Below, piece after piece: positions 1 through 8,542 of a stretch of 64,000 nucleotides of DNA (the stretch's first letter is position 1; each line of letters starts with the position of its first letter). The notes beneath the pieces are model-generated. The model was not told the DNA's origin and did no database searches. It saw only the letters and a program-made list of their open reading frames with translations. Source of the stretch: Bauldia litoralis (GTDB lineage: Bacteria > Pseudomonadota > Alphaproteobacteria > Rhizobiales > Kaistiaceae). The stretch covers positions 186,001 through 250,000 of the forward strand of contig NZ_FMXQ01000008.1 of the NCBI RefSeq assembly GCF_900104485.1, in the 5' to 3' direction. The translations under genes were made by a program, and so were the position numbers.

Positions 1-212
1 CGCGGGTGTTGGAACCATATGATTGCGCCGATGGGTAATCGGCACGAACGCGCTGATGATGCGCGGGGCCAAAGTAGGTGAGCCGTATCATCGCGTCAAC
101 TGTGGACCAAAATACAAAGTCCAGTTGAATCAGATACTTACGGACGATCGAAAAGTTGCGCGTGGAAGCGCGCGGGGTTATCCTCGCGCGTCGCGCCACC
201 AGGAGGCTCGGA
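1..212. other. Leader region before the first gene
   Basis: No convincing coding sequence was found here. Short open frames run through it but have no family signature. The last part carries a strong Shine-Dalgarno sequence, AGGAGG at 201-206, seven bases before the ATG at 213. This fixes the start of the YqeY-like gene and argues against the longer in-frame extension beginning at 156. Confidence 0.6.
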
Positions 213-662
213 ATGCGTGAGCAGATCAATGCGGCTCTCAAACAGTCGACGCTCGACAAGAACAAGCGGAAGGTTTCCACCTTACGCCTGATAAATGCGG
301 CGATTCTGGACCGCGACATCGCGGCGCGGGGGGCTGGCAGGGATCCGGTCAGCGACGAGGACATCCTCGAAATCCTGACCAAGATGATTCGCCAGCGCCT
401 TGAATCCGCCAAGACCTACGAGGAGGGCAACCGCCTCGACCTGGCCGAGCAGGAACTCGAGGAAATCGCGATCATCAAGGCCTTCCTGCCCGCACAGCTC
501 GACGAGGACGAGGTTCGCTCGGCCTGCGCCGATCTGGTCAAGGAGACCAACGCCAAGGGCCTGCGCGACATCGGCCGCTGCATGCAGACGCTGAAATCGC
601 GCTACCAGGGCCGCATGGACTTCGGCAAGGCCAGCACCGTGGTGAAGGGCCTGCTGAGCTAA
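213..662 (+). CDS. GatB/YqeY domain protein
   Basis: This 149-residue protein is an all-helical YqeY-type protein, related to the tail domain of the GatB amidotransferase subunit. The start MREQINAALKQ, the segment RLINAAILDRD and the late EIAIIKAFLPAQL block are typical of the family, and the length matches stand-alone YqeY proteins (about 150 residues). Family knowledge suggests binding to tRNA or an amidotransferase-like role, but the function of solo YqeY is not settled. The start at 213 is chosen because of the AGGAGG at 201-206. The gene is convergent with the FAD oxidoreductase that ends 25 bases downstream. Confidence 0.9.
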   Translation: MREQINAALKQSTLDKNKRKVSTLRLINAAILDRDIAARGAGRDPVSDEDILEILTKMIRQRLESAKTYEEGNRLDLAEQELEEIAIIKAFLPAQLDEDEVRSACADLVKETNAKGLRDIGRCMQTLKSRYQGRMDFGKASTVVKGLLS

Positions 663-686
663 GCGGGCCTCGATCGACCGTGAGGC

Positions 687-1955
687 TCAGCCGCGTGGCG
701 GCCTCGCGATCAACGACTTCAGGTCAAAGGATTCGTCCGCGCAGGATTCGGGCGAGGGTGATTGACTCGCGCCGAGCAGGCGTCGCCCGACCATGTGATC
801 GGCCGCGCGGTTGACCGAGTCGATCGCCACCAGGCGATCCCCGTCAAAGTGAAACACCGAAAAGATGCCGCTGTCCGGCGCGCCGCGAGTGACGCTTCGC
901 GTCGCGTTGAACGGGAGGCCGACCATCTGCAGCTTGACGTCGCCCTGATCCGACCAGAACCACGGCACCTCGCGGAACGGCTCGGGCTTGCCGAGAATTG
1001 CCCGGGCGGCGCATTTGGCCTGGTCGACGGCGTTCTGGACCGATTCCAGCCGGATGCGGCGGCCGAGGCTCCAATGGTCGAAGGTCGCGCAATCGCCGAG
1101 GGCGAAGATTTCCGGCACGCTGGTCGCCATCACATCGTCGACGAGGATGCCGTTGTCGATGGTCAAGCCGGCGCTCTTGCCGAGTTCGACATTCGGTATG
1201 ACGCCGATGCCGATGATCGCGAGGTCCGCCGGGATCGGGTCTCCGGCGGCGGTCTCGACCGAGACGACATGGCCTGAATCGCCAACGATGCGGCCGACCG
1301 GCGTGGCGAGCCGGATGTCGCTTCCCCAGCCGCGGTGAAGAGCGAGGAAGTGGGCGGAGATTTCCGGCGCGACGACCCGCCCCATCAGACGCTCCGCCGC
1401 CTCGAGGACCGTCACGGTCTTGCCGAGCAGGCGGGCGGTTGCGGCGATCTCGAGGCCGATGAAGCCGCCGCCGACCACGACAACATCGTTTGCCGCGTAG
1501 AGCCGGTCGCGGATGGCGCGGGCGTCCTTGGCGTTGCGCAGCGCCAGCACGCCGTCGAGGTCAATGCCTTCGATCCCCGGCATGCGCGCCCGCGATCCCG
1601 GCGCCAGCACCAGCCGGTCGAAGGGCAGGGCGCTGCCATCGGATAGGCCGAGTGTCTGCGCCTGGCGGTCGATGCCGGTCGCCTCGGTCTCCAGCATCAG
1701 GGTGATGTCGTTCTTCTCGTAGAAGGCTTCTGGCCGGAGCGGGAGAAGGTTGTGATCGGCCTCCTTGAGAAAGGCCTTGGAAAGCGGCGGGCGCTGGTAG
1801 GGAATGTCAGGCTCGGCCGTCACCAGTGTCAGCCCGCCCTCGTAGCCTTCCGCCCGAAGACTGGCCGCGGCCTGTGATCCGCCATGACCGCCGCCGACGA
1901 CGATGATTCCCTTCTCGAACACGGGTCGACCTGCTCCCTCTTCCATCAAAGCCAT
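687..1955 (-). CDS. FAD-dependent ferredoxin/rubredoxin reductase-like oxidoreductase
   Basis: This 422-residue two-dinucleotide-binding flavoprotein belongs to the ferredoxin reductase-like class (rubredoxin, putidaredoxin or rhodocoxin reductases). The FAD-binding GGGHGGSQAAASL lies at about residues 21-33. A second Rossmann motif for NAD(P)H, VVGGGFIGLEIAATARLLG, lies near residue 160. The FAD-binding segment IFALGDCA and a C-terminal reductase domain follow. It should pass electrons from NAD(P)H to a small iron-sulfur protein or rubredoxin, but no ferredoxin or P450 gene is adjacent, so the partner is unknown. MEEG, three codons downstream, is an alternative start. It is transcribed away from the polysaccharide genes. 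Confidence 0.88.
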   Translation of the reverse strand: MALMEEGAGRPVFEKGIIVVGGGHGGSQAAASLRAEGYEGGLTLVTAEPDIPYQRPPLSKAFLKEADHNLLPLRPEAFYEKNDITLMLETEATGIDRQAQTLGLSDGSALPFDRLVLAPGSRARMPGIEGIDLDGVLALRNAKDARAIRDRLYAANDVVVVGGGFIGLEIAATARLLGKTVTVLEAAERLMGRVVAPEISAHFLALHRGWGSDIRLATPVGRIVGDSGHVVSVETAAGDPIPADLAIIGIGVIPNVELGKSAGLTIDNGILVDDVMATSVPEIFALGDCATFDHWSLGRRIRLESVQNAVDQAKCAARAILGKPEPFREVPWFWSDQGDVKLQMVGLPFNATRSVTRGAPDSGIFSVFHFDGDRLVAIDSVNRAADHMVGRRLLGASQSPSPESCADESFDLKSLIARPPRG

Positions 1956-2127
1956 CGCGCCAGGGCGCTTCGAATGCGCGGTTTGCTAACAGGTGGCAGG
2001 CGAAAGGTCTTGGAAAATTATTCTACGCATTTGCGCGTCCGGCCGTGGCGCCGGGGCGACCCTGCTTTACCGCTCGTTAACCATAGTTGCCGATAGTCGT
2101 GCCACCGATTTGGGGCCGAAAACCGAA

Positions 2128-2688
2128 ATGCGATTCGCAATCATCACCAAGGTCGTCGCGGCATTGGCGCTGCTCGCCGGATGCGCGACCTACGACCCCG
2201 CGATGCTGGTGAATCACGGGGATCTCGTCGCTCCCTATCGCCTCGACAGTGGCGATCAGCTGCGGATGGTGGTCTTCGGCCAGGACAATCTCTCGAACAC
2301 CTATATCGTCGATCAGGCGGGTGCGATCTCGGTGCCGCTGATCGGCAACGTGTCGGTGCGCAACCGCTCGACGGCCGAGGTCGCGAACCTGGTCAAGGCG
2401 AAGCTGCAAAAGGGCTTTGTCCGCGATCCCAATGTCTCGATCGAGGTCGTGCGCTACCGGCCCTTCTTCGCCATGGGCGAGGTCGCCGCCGCGGGGCAGT
2501 ACAGCTTCGCACCGGGGATGACCGTGCAGAGCGCAATCGCCACGGCCGGCGGGTTCACGCCGCGGGCCGACAAGCGCTTCGTCAAAGTCAGCCGGCGCAC
2601 CGGCGGCGAGGTCGAGACGATCAGCCTCGACATGACCGATCCGATCAAGCCAGGCGATACGCTCTACGTGCAGGAACGCATCTTCTGA
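2128..2688 (+). CDS. Polysaccharide export lipoprotein, short OPX (Wza/GumB) family
   Basis: This is a 186-residue outer-membrane polysaccharide export protein. The N-terminus is a lipoprotein signal with lipobox LAGC, so the mature protein begins at a lipidated Cys near residue 18. A Poly_export domain starts at LDSGDQLRMVVFG, and one SLBB-like beta-grasp domain runs from about RPFFAMGEVAAAG to the end. It is about half the length of E. coli Wza (about 380 residues) and lacks the extra SLBB repeat and the C-terminal membrane helix. It is thus a short OPX like those of many alphaproteobacteria. ATG 2128 is chosen because the signal peptide starts there. It opens the exopolysaccharide locus. 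Confidence 0.9.
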   Translation: MRFAIITKVVAALALLAGCATYDPAMLVNHGDLVAPYRLDSGDQLRMVVFGQDNLSNTYIVDQAGAISVPLIGNVSVRNRSTAEVANLVKAKLQKGFVRDPNVSIEVVRYRPFFAMGEVAAAGQYSFAPGMTVQSAIATAGGFTPRADKRFVKVSRRTGGEVETISLDMTDPIKPGDTLYVQERIF

Positions 2689-2783
2689 GCAGCGCGAAAC
2701 ACCGTCGCGCACCTGAATCTTAACGTCTCCTGACGCATCTTCCCGGCCCATCGGCAGGCAACAGCCACGCAGAGGGAGCGACG

Positions 2784-4733
2784 ATGAAACGCGCGGTGAC
2801 GACCGGTCCCGGTTCGCTCGGCTGGTACGTCCGGCGCCTGCGCAACATGCCGCTCCGGGAAGTCGCCTTCCGGGTTTCCGAACACGCCAGGAAAGCCTAT
2901 TCCCGCCGCCACCATCGGGGCTGGGAGCGGTTCGCCGACTCCGCCGCCAGGCCGCCGATGCTGCCCGGCATCCGCGAAGCGGTGGCGGCCGCCCCGGTCG
3001 CAGCGCGTCAGGCGATCGACGCGGCCGCGGCAGACGTCCTCGCCGGGCGTTTCAAGGCGCTGGGCGTCGCCTGGCCGCAGCGCTCGCCGGAAGCCCTTTT
3101 CCCGGCCGGGATCTGGCGTCTCGATCCGACGACGGGCGGACTGTGGCCGGGCAGCGAAGCCTATACCTTCGACATCGCCTATCGGCGCCAGCAGGGCCTC
3201 GGCGACGTCAAGCAGGTCTGGGAATTCAACCGCCTGCAATTCCTGCAGCCGCTGGCGGCAAAGGCGCTGCTCGACGATGACGCGGCGGCGACGGCCGCGA
3301 TCGATGCGGCGATCGCCAGTTGGTACGACGCCAATCCGCCCTTCATGGGCATCGGCTGGAGTTCGGGAATCGAACTGGCGCTCCGATCGATCAGCCTGCT
3401 GGTGGTCGCCTCGCTCTGCGGGGACCGTCTCAAGCCGGAGACGCTGACCCGGATGCGCACCATGCTGAAGGCGCACGCCTTCTGGCTCGCGCGCTTTCCG
3501 TCGCGCTTCTCCTCGGCGAACAACCACCTGATTGCCGAGGTGGCGGGCGAATTCCTCATCGCGGTGGCGATGCCGGAGCTGACCGGGGCGGGCGCGATGG
3601 TCGCTCGGGCGCAGGCAGTACTGGCGCGCGAAGCGCTCCTCCAGATCCTGCCCGACGGCGTCCCGGCCGAACAGTCGCCGACCTATGGCGCCTTCAGCGT
3701 CGAGTTCCTGCTGCTTTGCATCGTGGTCGCGCGAACCGCCGGGCATCCGTTTCCCACAGAGGTCGAGGATCGACTTGGCCGCTTTGCCGACTTCGTCATC
3801 TGGATCGCGACGGCCAACGGTTCGGTGCCGGCGATCGGCGACGACGACGAGGGGCGCGTGCTGACGTTGGGGGGCGACGAGCCGCGCTACGTCGCCTCCG
3901 TCGCTTCCGCCGCCGCTGCCTGGGTCCGCGGGAAAGGGCCGGCCTTTGCGGGCGAGACGCTCCGCAATGTCATCTTCGACAAGGCCGGCACGTCGCCAGC
4001 ACCGGTCGGGCAGCGGACCTTCGAAACCGGCGGCTACTCGGTATTCCGTGACCGGGCAGGGGGGCGGGATATCCTGCTCGTCCTCGACCACGGACCGCTC
4101 GGCTATCTCTCCATCGCCGCTCATGGCCACGCCGACGCGCTCTCCATCTTCCTGGCGGTCGATGGCACGCCGGTGCTGGTCGATCCCGGGACCTGCGCCT
4201 ACAACGCGGACAGCGCCTTGCGCGACTGGTTCCGAGGTACCCGCGCCCACAACACCCTGTCGATCGACGACACGGACCAGAGCGTCATGGCGGGCGCGTT
4301 CAACTGGTCGCACAAGGCCACGGCCCGTCTCGACGAGCGGGTGGATGGACCGCAGTGGCGGCTACGCGCGTCACACGATGGATATGTGAAGCGCAATGGC
4401 CTGCGCCACGAGCGTACGCTCGCCGCCGGTGCCGACCGGATTCACATCACCGACAGGCTGCTGGGCGGCGGCGAGGCGGATGCCGAGGTCTGCTTCCAGC
4501 TTGCCCCGGCGCTCGACGCGACACGCGACGGCGACGCGGTCGTCGTCTCACGCGGCGGCGACATGGTGGTCCGTATCGTCCTGCCGCAAGGCGCCATCGC
4601 GATCGCGCGAGGCGAGGAGGGTCTCGCCGGCGGGTGGGTGTCGCCGTCCTTCGGGATCAGGGTACCGGCCAGCCGCATCGCGTGGCGCGGGCGCGTCGGC
4701 GCTGGCGGGGTGCAGTTCCGGATCGAGGTCTGA
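2784..4733 (+). CDS. Heparinase II/III family protein (polysaccharide lyase-like)
   Basis: This 649-residue protein has an N-terminal alpha/alpha-toroid heparinase region and a C-terminal beta-sandwich heparinase II/III domain. The hallmark segment is HGPLGYLSIAAHGHADALSI, followed by VDPGTCAYN and RGTRAHNTLSIDD at about residues 430-500. The pattern of His, Tyr and Asn residues fits beta-elimination lyases acting on uronic-acid polymers. No signal peptide is obvious; the N-terminus (WYVRRLRNMPLREV) resembles cytoplasmic heparinase-like proteins that commonly sit in alphaproteobacterial exopolysaccharide loci. AGGGAGCGACG directly before the ATG is a good ribosome site. It probably trims or releases the locus polymer; this is inferred from context. 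Confidence 0.87.
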   Translation: MKRAVTTGPGSLGWYVRRLRNMPLREVAFRVSEHARKAYSRRHHRGWERFADSAARPPMLPGIREAVAAAPVAARQAIDAAAADVLAGRFKALGVAWPQRSPEALFPAGIWRLDPTTGGLWPGSEAYTFDIAYRRQQGLGDVKQVWEFNRLQFLQPLAAKALLDDDAAATAAIDAAIASWYDANPPFMGIGWSSGIELALRSISLLVVASLCGDRLKPETLTRMRTMLKAHAFWLARFPSRFSSANNHLIAEVAGEFLIAVAMPELTGAGAMVARAQAVLAREALLQILPDGVPAEQSPTYGAFSVEFLLLCIVVARTAGHPFPTEVEDRLGRFADFVIWIATANGSVPAIGDDDEGRVLTLGGDEPRYVASVASAAAAWVRGKGPAFAGETLRNVIFDKAGTSPAPVGQRTFETGGYSVFRDRAGGRDILLVLDHGPLGYLSIAAHGHADALSIFLAVDGTPVLVDPGTCAYNADSALRDWFRGTRAHNTLSIDDTDQSVMAGAFNWSHKATARLDERVDGPQWRLRASHDGYVKRNGLRHERTLAAGADRIHITDRLLGGGEADAEVCFQLAPALDATRDGDAVVVSRGGDMVVRIVLPQGAIAIARGEEGLAGGWVSPSFGIRVPASRIAWRGRVGAGGVQFRIEV

Positions 4734-4751
4734 AGGCGACAGGCCTGTCGG

Positions 4752-6233
4752 CTAGACCGCGTTCTTCCGCGCCGAGGCGGAAAAGACGGTCAGGATCATG
4801 ATCCAGACATCGAGAAAAACCGACCAATTGTCGATGTAGTAGAGGTCGTGGGAGGTGCGGCCTTCGAGCATCTCCATCGTCAGCGTCGCACCGCGAAAGC
4901 CGTGGACCTGTGCCCAGCCGGTGATGCCGGGCTTGATCCGCTGGCGGTTGGCGTAGGTCGCCAGCTGGCTGCTCAGCTCGTTGTCGTGCGACACCGCATG
5001 CGGCCGGGGACCGACGAGGCTCATCTCGCCGAAGAAGACGTTGATCAGCTGCGGCAGCTCGTCGATGCTCAGCGCGCGGAGGATGCGCCCGACCTTCGTC
5101 ACCCGGATGTCGCCGCGCACCGCCTGGCGAATGTCGCCATTTTCCATGACCGTCATCGTGCGGAACTTCCAGATCATGAAGACTTCGCCGTTGAAGCCGC
5201 GCCGGGCCTGGCGGAAGAAGGCCGGGCCGGGGCTGTCCAGATGGATGATCGCGGCGATGATCAGGAAGGACGGGGCGAGCACGACCAGGCCGATGGCGGA
5301 CAGCACGATATCCATCGCCCGCTTGACGAAGACCCCGGCGTCGCTCAGCGGCTTGCGCATGAAGCGCAGGGCGTTGTTCGGGCCGATCGCGACGACGTCG
5401 ACAAGGTTGAGCGGCGCGGTCTTGGTCACCGGCGCATAGGCGAAATTGAGGGCGAAACGCTGGAGCGCCGAGACAATCGGCTGAAGCTTCTTCAGGCTGA
5501 ATCCGTCGCCGACGAAGATGACGTAGCTGGCGCCGAGCTGGACGCTGTCGGCGGCAAATGTGCTGAGCCGTTCCTCGTCGGGCATGCCGTCCCGGTCGGC
5601 GATGTCGTCAATGTAGAGGACGTTGGTCAGCCGGTATCCGAAGCGCGACAGATGGCCATTGAGCAGAAAGCCGACGACGTCGATTCGCTTGCCGATCACG
5701 GCCACCTTCTGCAGGGCCAGTTCGCCGCTGCGGATGCGGTTGGTCGAGATCGAGCGGACGAGGTTTCGGGTCCCGATCAGGACCGGGATGCCAAGCAAGT
5801 AGGCCGACGTCAGGGAGACGCGTGAGAATTCCGCGACGCTGCCGCTGAGGAAGGCAAGAAAGAGCACCGTGGCGAAAGCGCCTGTCCACTGCACGACGCT
5901 ACTGGGCAAGGCGGTGTTGGTCCGACGACCGTAATCGAGGAACCGACTACATGCCGCGGCCGCCGATCCGCCGTAGATCGTTCCGGTCAGGGCAGCGAAG
6001 GTCAGGTAGATCGTCCAGCGGAAAGTCTGTGGCTCAACATCAAGGATAAAAGCGTGGTAGCAAAACGAAACGATCAAAACGCAAAGAGCTGCCACTGTTC
6101 CTTCAATTAAGGATACAATTAAGCAAAATATCAGCCGGTGCGCGCCAATGAATTGCAGAAAAACGTCTGCAATTGTCTGGTGTTCGCTTGTCTTGCTATC
6201 CGGCGTTGCCGACATGGTTCGCGTTCCGAGCAT
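4752..6233 (-). CDS. Exopolysaccharide polyprenyl glycosylphosphotransferase (initiating sugar-phosphate transferase)
   Basis: This 493-residue membrane enzyme transfers a hexose-1-phosphate to undecaprenyl phosphate, the first step of repeat-unit assembly. The N-terminal half has several hydrophobic helices (FCLIVSLIEGTVAALCVLIV onward), followed by a Rossmann-like CoA_binding_3 region. The C-terminal bacterial sugar transferase domain starts near DIVLSAIGLVVLAP and contains the conserved KFRTM, SIDELPQLINVFFGEMSLVG and GPRP, and KPGITGWAQV motifs. The size agrees with WbaP/PssY/WcaJ-type proteins (about 460-510). The sugar cannot be told from sequence. It is transcribed divergently from the WecG-like gene across a 316-base region. 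MSATPD, six codons downstream, is an alternative start. Confidence 0.92.
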   Translation of the reverse strand: MLGTRTMSATPDSKTSEHQTIADVFLQFIGAHRLIFCLIVSLIEGTVAALCVLIVSFCYHAFILDVEPQTFRWTIYLTFAALTGTIYGGSAAAACSRFLDYGRRTNTALPSSVVQWTGAFATVLFLAFLSGSVAEFSRVSLTSAYLLGIPVLIGTRNLVRSISTNRIRSGELALQKVAVIGKRIDVVGFLLNGHLSRFGYRLTNVLYIDDIADRDGMPDEERLSTFAADSVQLGASYVIFVGDGFSLKKLQPIVSALQRFALNFAYAPVTKTAPLNLVDVVAIGPNNALRFMRKPLSDAGVFVKRAMDIVLSAIGLVVLAPSFLIIAAIIHLDSPGPAFFRQARRGFNGEVFMIWKFRTMTVMENGDIRQAVRGDIRVTKVGRILRALSIDELPQLINVFFGEMSLVGPRPHAVSHDNELSSQLATYANRQRIKPGITGWAQVHGFRGATLTMEMLEGRTSHDLYYIDNWSVFLDVWIMILTVFSASARKNAV

Positions 6234-6549
6234 GCGTTCACGACCAATAGGCAGTTTAAATCAAATCTTAAAGAATTTTTCTGGATATGGGTTAATCCCC
6301 GACGCCGGTTTTGCCACCGGGCGCTGCCAGAAGCGCCAGCGCCGCGCGCTCGCTGTCCGCCGCAGAGCCGCGTGGCACCGCGACAGTGGATGAAATCGCC
6401 CCTCCGTCGTCCTTCGCGCGTCTCGTGCAGCGATCTCGTCATTAATATTAACAGATAAAACGCATTGAAAGTTATCCGTTGTTATTTATCTAATTCTCTG
6501 CAGAGAGCAAAATTAAGAATATCCTCTGCGGCGTGAGGTATTACTGACG
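6234..6549. promoter_or_regulatory. AT-rich divergent intergenic region between the glycosylphosphotransferase and wec-type genes
   Basis: This 316-base stretch holds no supported gene. It is much richer in A+T than its flanks, as expected for two back-to-back promoters. It contains the palindrome TTAATATTAA near 6442-6451, the palindrome CTCTGCAGAG near 6497-6506, and the AT tract TTAAATCAAATCTTAAAG near 6255-6272. These could be regulator or sigma-factor contacts, but no promoter box is clear enough to call. No good ribosome site was seen for the downstream ATG at 6550; GTGAGG lies about 12 bases upstream. Confidence 0.45.
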
Positions 6550-7302
6550 ATGCGTGTGTCGTTTCTCGACCTTCCCATAGACATCCTGACGATGGACGAA
6601 ACCGTCGATCGCGCCCTTGAGGGCATGCGATCGCGGACCCGAGTCCAGCATGTCGCGGTGAATGTCGCGAAGGTCGTGAAGGCGCAGTCGGACGCGGAGC
6701 TTCGCGAGGATATTGTCGGTAGCGACCTGATCGGCGTCGATGGCATGGGCCTCGTGCTCGGCCTTCGGATGGCCGGCATCCGCGTCCCCGAACGGGCGGC
6801 CGGCATCGACCTGATGAACCGGCTGCTCGAGCAGTGCGCCGCCAAAGGGTATCGGCCGTATTTTCTCGGCGCCACCGACAGTGTCGTCCATCGCGCCGCC
6901 GAGGAAGCCTGCCGCCGGTACCCGGGACTGGTCATGGCCGGGGTCCAGGACGGCTATTTCACGCCGGAGGAGGAACCGAGGATCGTCGACCGGGTCCGGG
7001 CGAGCAATGCCGACTGCCTGTTCATCGGCCTGCCGACGCCAGCCAAGGAGCGTCTCCTCGGCAAGTATCGCGACCGGTTCGGTGTCCCCTTCGTCATGGG
7101 TGTCGGAGGCTCCTTCGACGTCCTGTCGGGCATGGTCGCGCGGGCTCCGGTGTGGGTGCAGAAAAGCGGTTTCGAATGGCTCTACCGCGTCCTGCAGGAG
7201 CCGCGACGTCTCTGGTGGCGCTACGCCAGCACCAACGCGGTCTTCCTGCGGCTGATGTGCAGTGTCCTGGCCCAGCGCGTCACGACCGGAAAGGTTCACT
7301 GA
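6550..7302 (+). CDS. WecG/TagA/CpsF family glycosyltransferase
   Basis: This 250-residue GT26-family enzyme has its members' conserved blocks: VNVAKVVKAQSDAELRE, the active-site strip SDLIGVDGMGLVLGLR, ERAAGIDLM, and GYRPYFLGATDSVV. The later FIGLPTPAKERLL and VGGSFDVLSG are the segments where these enzymes bind the nucleotide sugar. Members transfer ManNAc or ManNAcA onto a lipid-linked GlcNAc, and here the next two genes make exactly those donors. The gene stops one base before wecB, so the three genes form an operon. Substrate assignment rests on context. Confidence 0.9.
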   Translation: MRVSFLDLPIDILTMDETVDRALEGMRSRTRVQHVAVNVAKVVKAQSDAELREDIVGSDLIGVDGMGLVLGLRMAGIRVPERAAGIDLMNRLLEQCAAKGYRPYFLGATDSVVHRAAEEACRRYPGLVMAGVQDGYFTPEEEPRIVDRVRASNADCLFIGLPTPAKERLLGKYRDRFGVPFVMGVGGSFDVLSGMVARAPVWVQKSGFEWLYRVLQEPRRLWWRYASTNAVFLRLMCSVLAQRVTTGKVH

Positions 7303-7303
7303 C

Positions 7304-8542
7304 ATGCCGCGCATACTCGTCGTCTTCGGAACGCGGCCGGAAGCGATCAAGCTCTGGCCCGTCATTGTCGAACTCGAGCGGCAGCCGGACACCGAGGTTT
7401 CGGTCTGCGTCACCGCCCAGCATCGCTCGATGCTCGACCAGGTACTGGAAACGGCCGGCCTGGCGCCGGATTACGATCTCGACCTGATGCGCGATGCCCA
7501 GTCGCTCGATGCCTTGACCGCCCGCATCCTTACCGGTCTGGGGCCGGTCCTGGACGAGGTGAAGCCGGACTGCGTCGTGGTCCAGGGCGATACCGCCACG
7601 GCGATGTCGGCGAGCCTTGCCGCATACTACAAGAAAGTTCCGGTCGCCCATATCGAGGCGGGGCTCCGCAGCGGCAACATCTACGAGCCGTGGCCCGAGG
7701 AAGTTGCGCGCCGGGTGATCGGCACGATCGCGCGCTACCACTTTGCTCCGACGCGCCGGGCGGCCGACGCGTTGCGCGCCGAGGGCGTACCGGGCAACGT
7801 CGTCTTCCAGACCGGCAACACCGTGATCGACGCGCTGCTGATGACCAAGGCAAAGCTTGATCGCGACCGCTCGCGGGTCGCGGGCCTTGCGCCGCTTTCC
7901 GAACGCTTCTCGGGCAAGCGGATCCTGCTTGTCACCTGCCACCGGCGGGAAAGCTTCGGCGCCGGCATCGACGAGATCATGGACGCGCTGCTCGATCTCG
8001 CCGAGCGCGGCGATGTCGGAATCATCTTTCCCATCCATCCCAATCCAGCGGTGCGCGGGCCGGTCCAGGCGCGGCTGGCGAAGCATCCGGCTATCGCGCT
8101 GATCGAGCCGCAGGACTACCCGCATTTCGTCCGCCTCCTCGATATCGCCCACCTTGTCCTCACCGACTCCGGGGGAATTCAGGAGGAGGCGCCGGCGCTG
8201 GGCAAGCCGGTGCTGGTCCTGCGCAACACAACCGAACGCGGTGAAGGGGTCGACGCGGGGACAGCGCGCCTGGTCGGCACCGACCGGACGCGCATCGTCT
8301 CGGAAACCAACCGGCTGCTGGACGACGCCGAGGCCTATGCCGCCATGGCGGAGGCGCACAGCCCCTTCGGGGATGGCCATGCCGCCAGCCGGATCGCGGC
8401 GATTCTCGCACGCATGGCCGACACCGCGCCCGCGCCGGTCCAGGTTGTCGGGAATACCGACGCCCACCGCGCCAGGGCCGACGCCTATCGTGTCTTCCGG
8501 GAGCGGCGTGCTGTCGCCCGGGCAGTCGGGGGCCACCGCTGA
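7304..8542 (+). CDS. wecB: UDP-N-acetylglucosamine 2-epimerase (non-hydrolysing)
   Basis: This 412-residue cytoplasmic enzyme interconverts UDP-GlcNAc and UDP-ManNAc. The N-terminal strand ILVVFGTRPEAIKLWPVI, the block VVQGDTATAMSASLAAYY, AHIEAGLRSGNIYEPWPEE and the C-terminal LTDSGGIQEEAPALGKPVLV are diagnostic of the WecB/MnaA family. The length is slightly above the usual 370-380 because of a C-terminal extension after LARMADTA. ATG 7304 follows the previous stop by one base, and the gene overlaps wecC by one base (TGATG), so translation is probably coupled. The extended open frame from 7262 was rejected because it lies within the upstream gene. Confidence 0.93.
   Translation: MPRILVVFGTRPEAIKLWPVIVELERQPDTEVSVCVTAQHRSMLDQVLETAGLAPDYDLDLMRDAQSLDALTARILTGLGPVLDEVKPDCVVVQGDTATAMSASLAAYYKKVPVAHIEAGLRSGNIYEPWPEEVARRVIGTIARYHFAPTRRAADALRAEGVPGNVVFQTGNTVIDALLMTKAKLDRDRSRVAGLAPLSERFSGKRILLVTCHRRESFGAGIDEIMDALLDLAERGDVGIIFPIHPNPAVRGPVQARLAKHPAIALIEPQDYPHFVRLLDIAHLVLTDSGGIQEEAPALGKPVLVLRNTTERGEGVDAGTARLVGTDRTRIVSETNRLLDDAEAYAAMAEAHSPFGDGHAASRIAAILARMADTAPAPVQVVGNTDAHRARADAYRVFRERRAVARAVGGHR

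Noticed and set aside
2664-4313. A 549-codon minus-strand open frame opposite the heparinase gene
   Set aside because: Composition is dominated by Arg, Gly and Ala without family motifs; it is a shadow of the plus-strand lyase.
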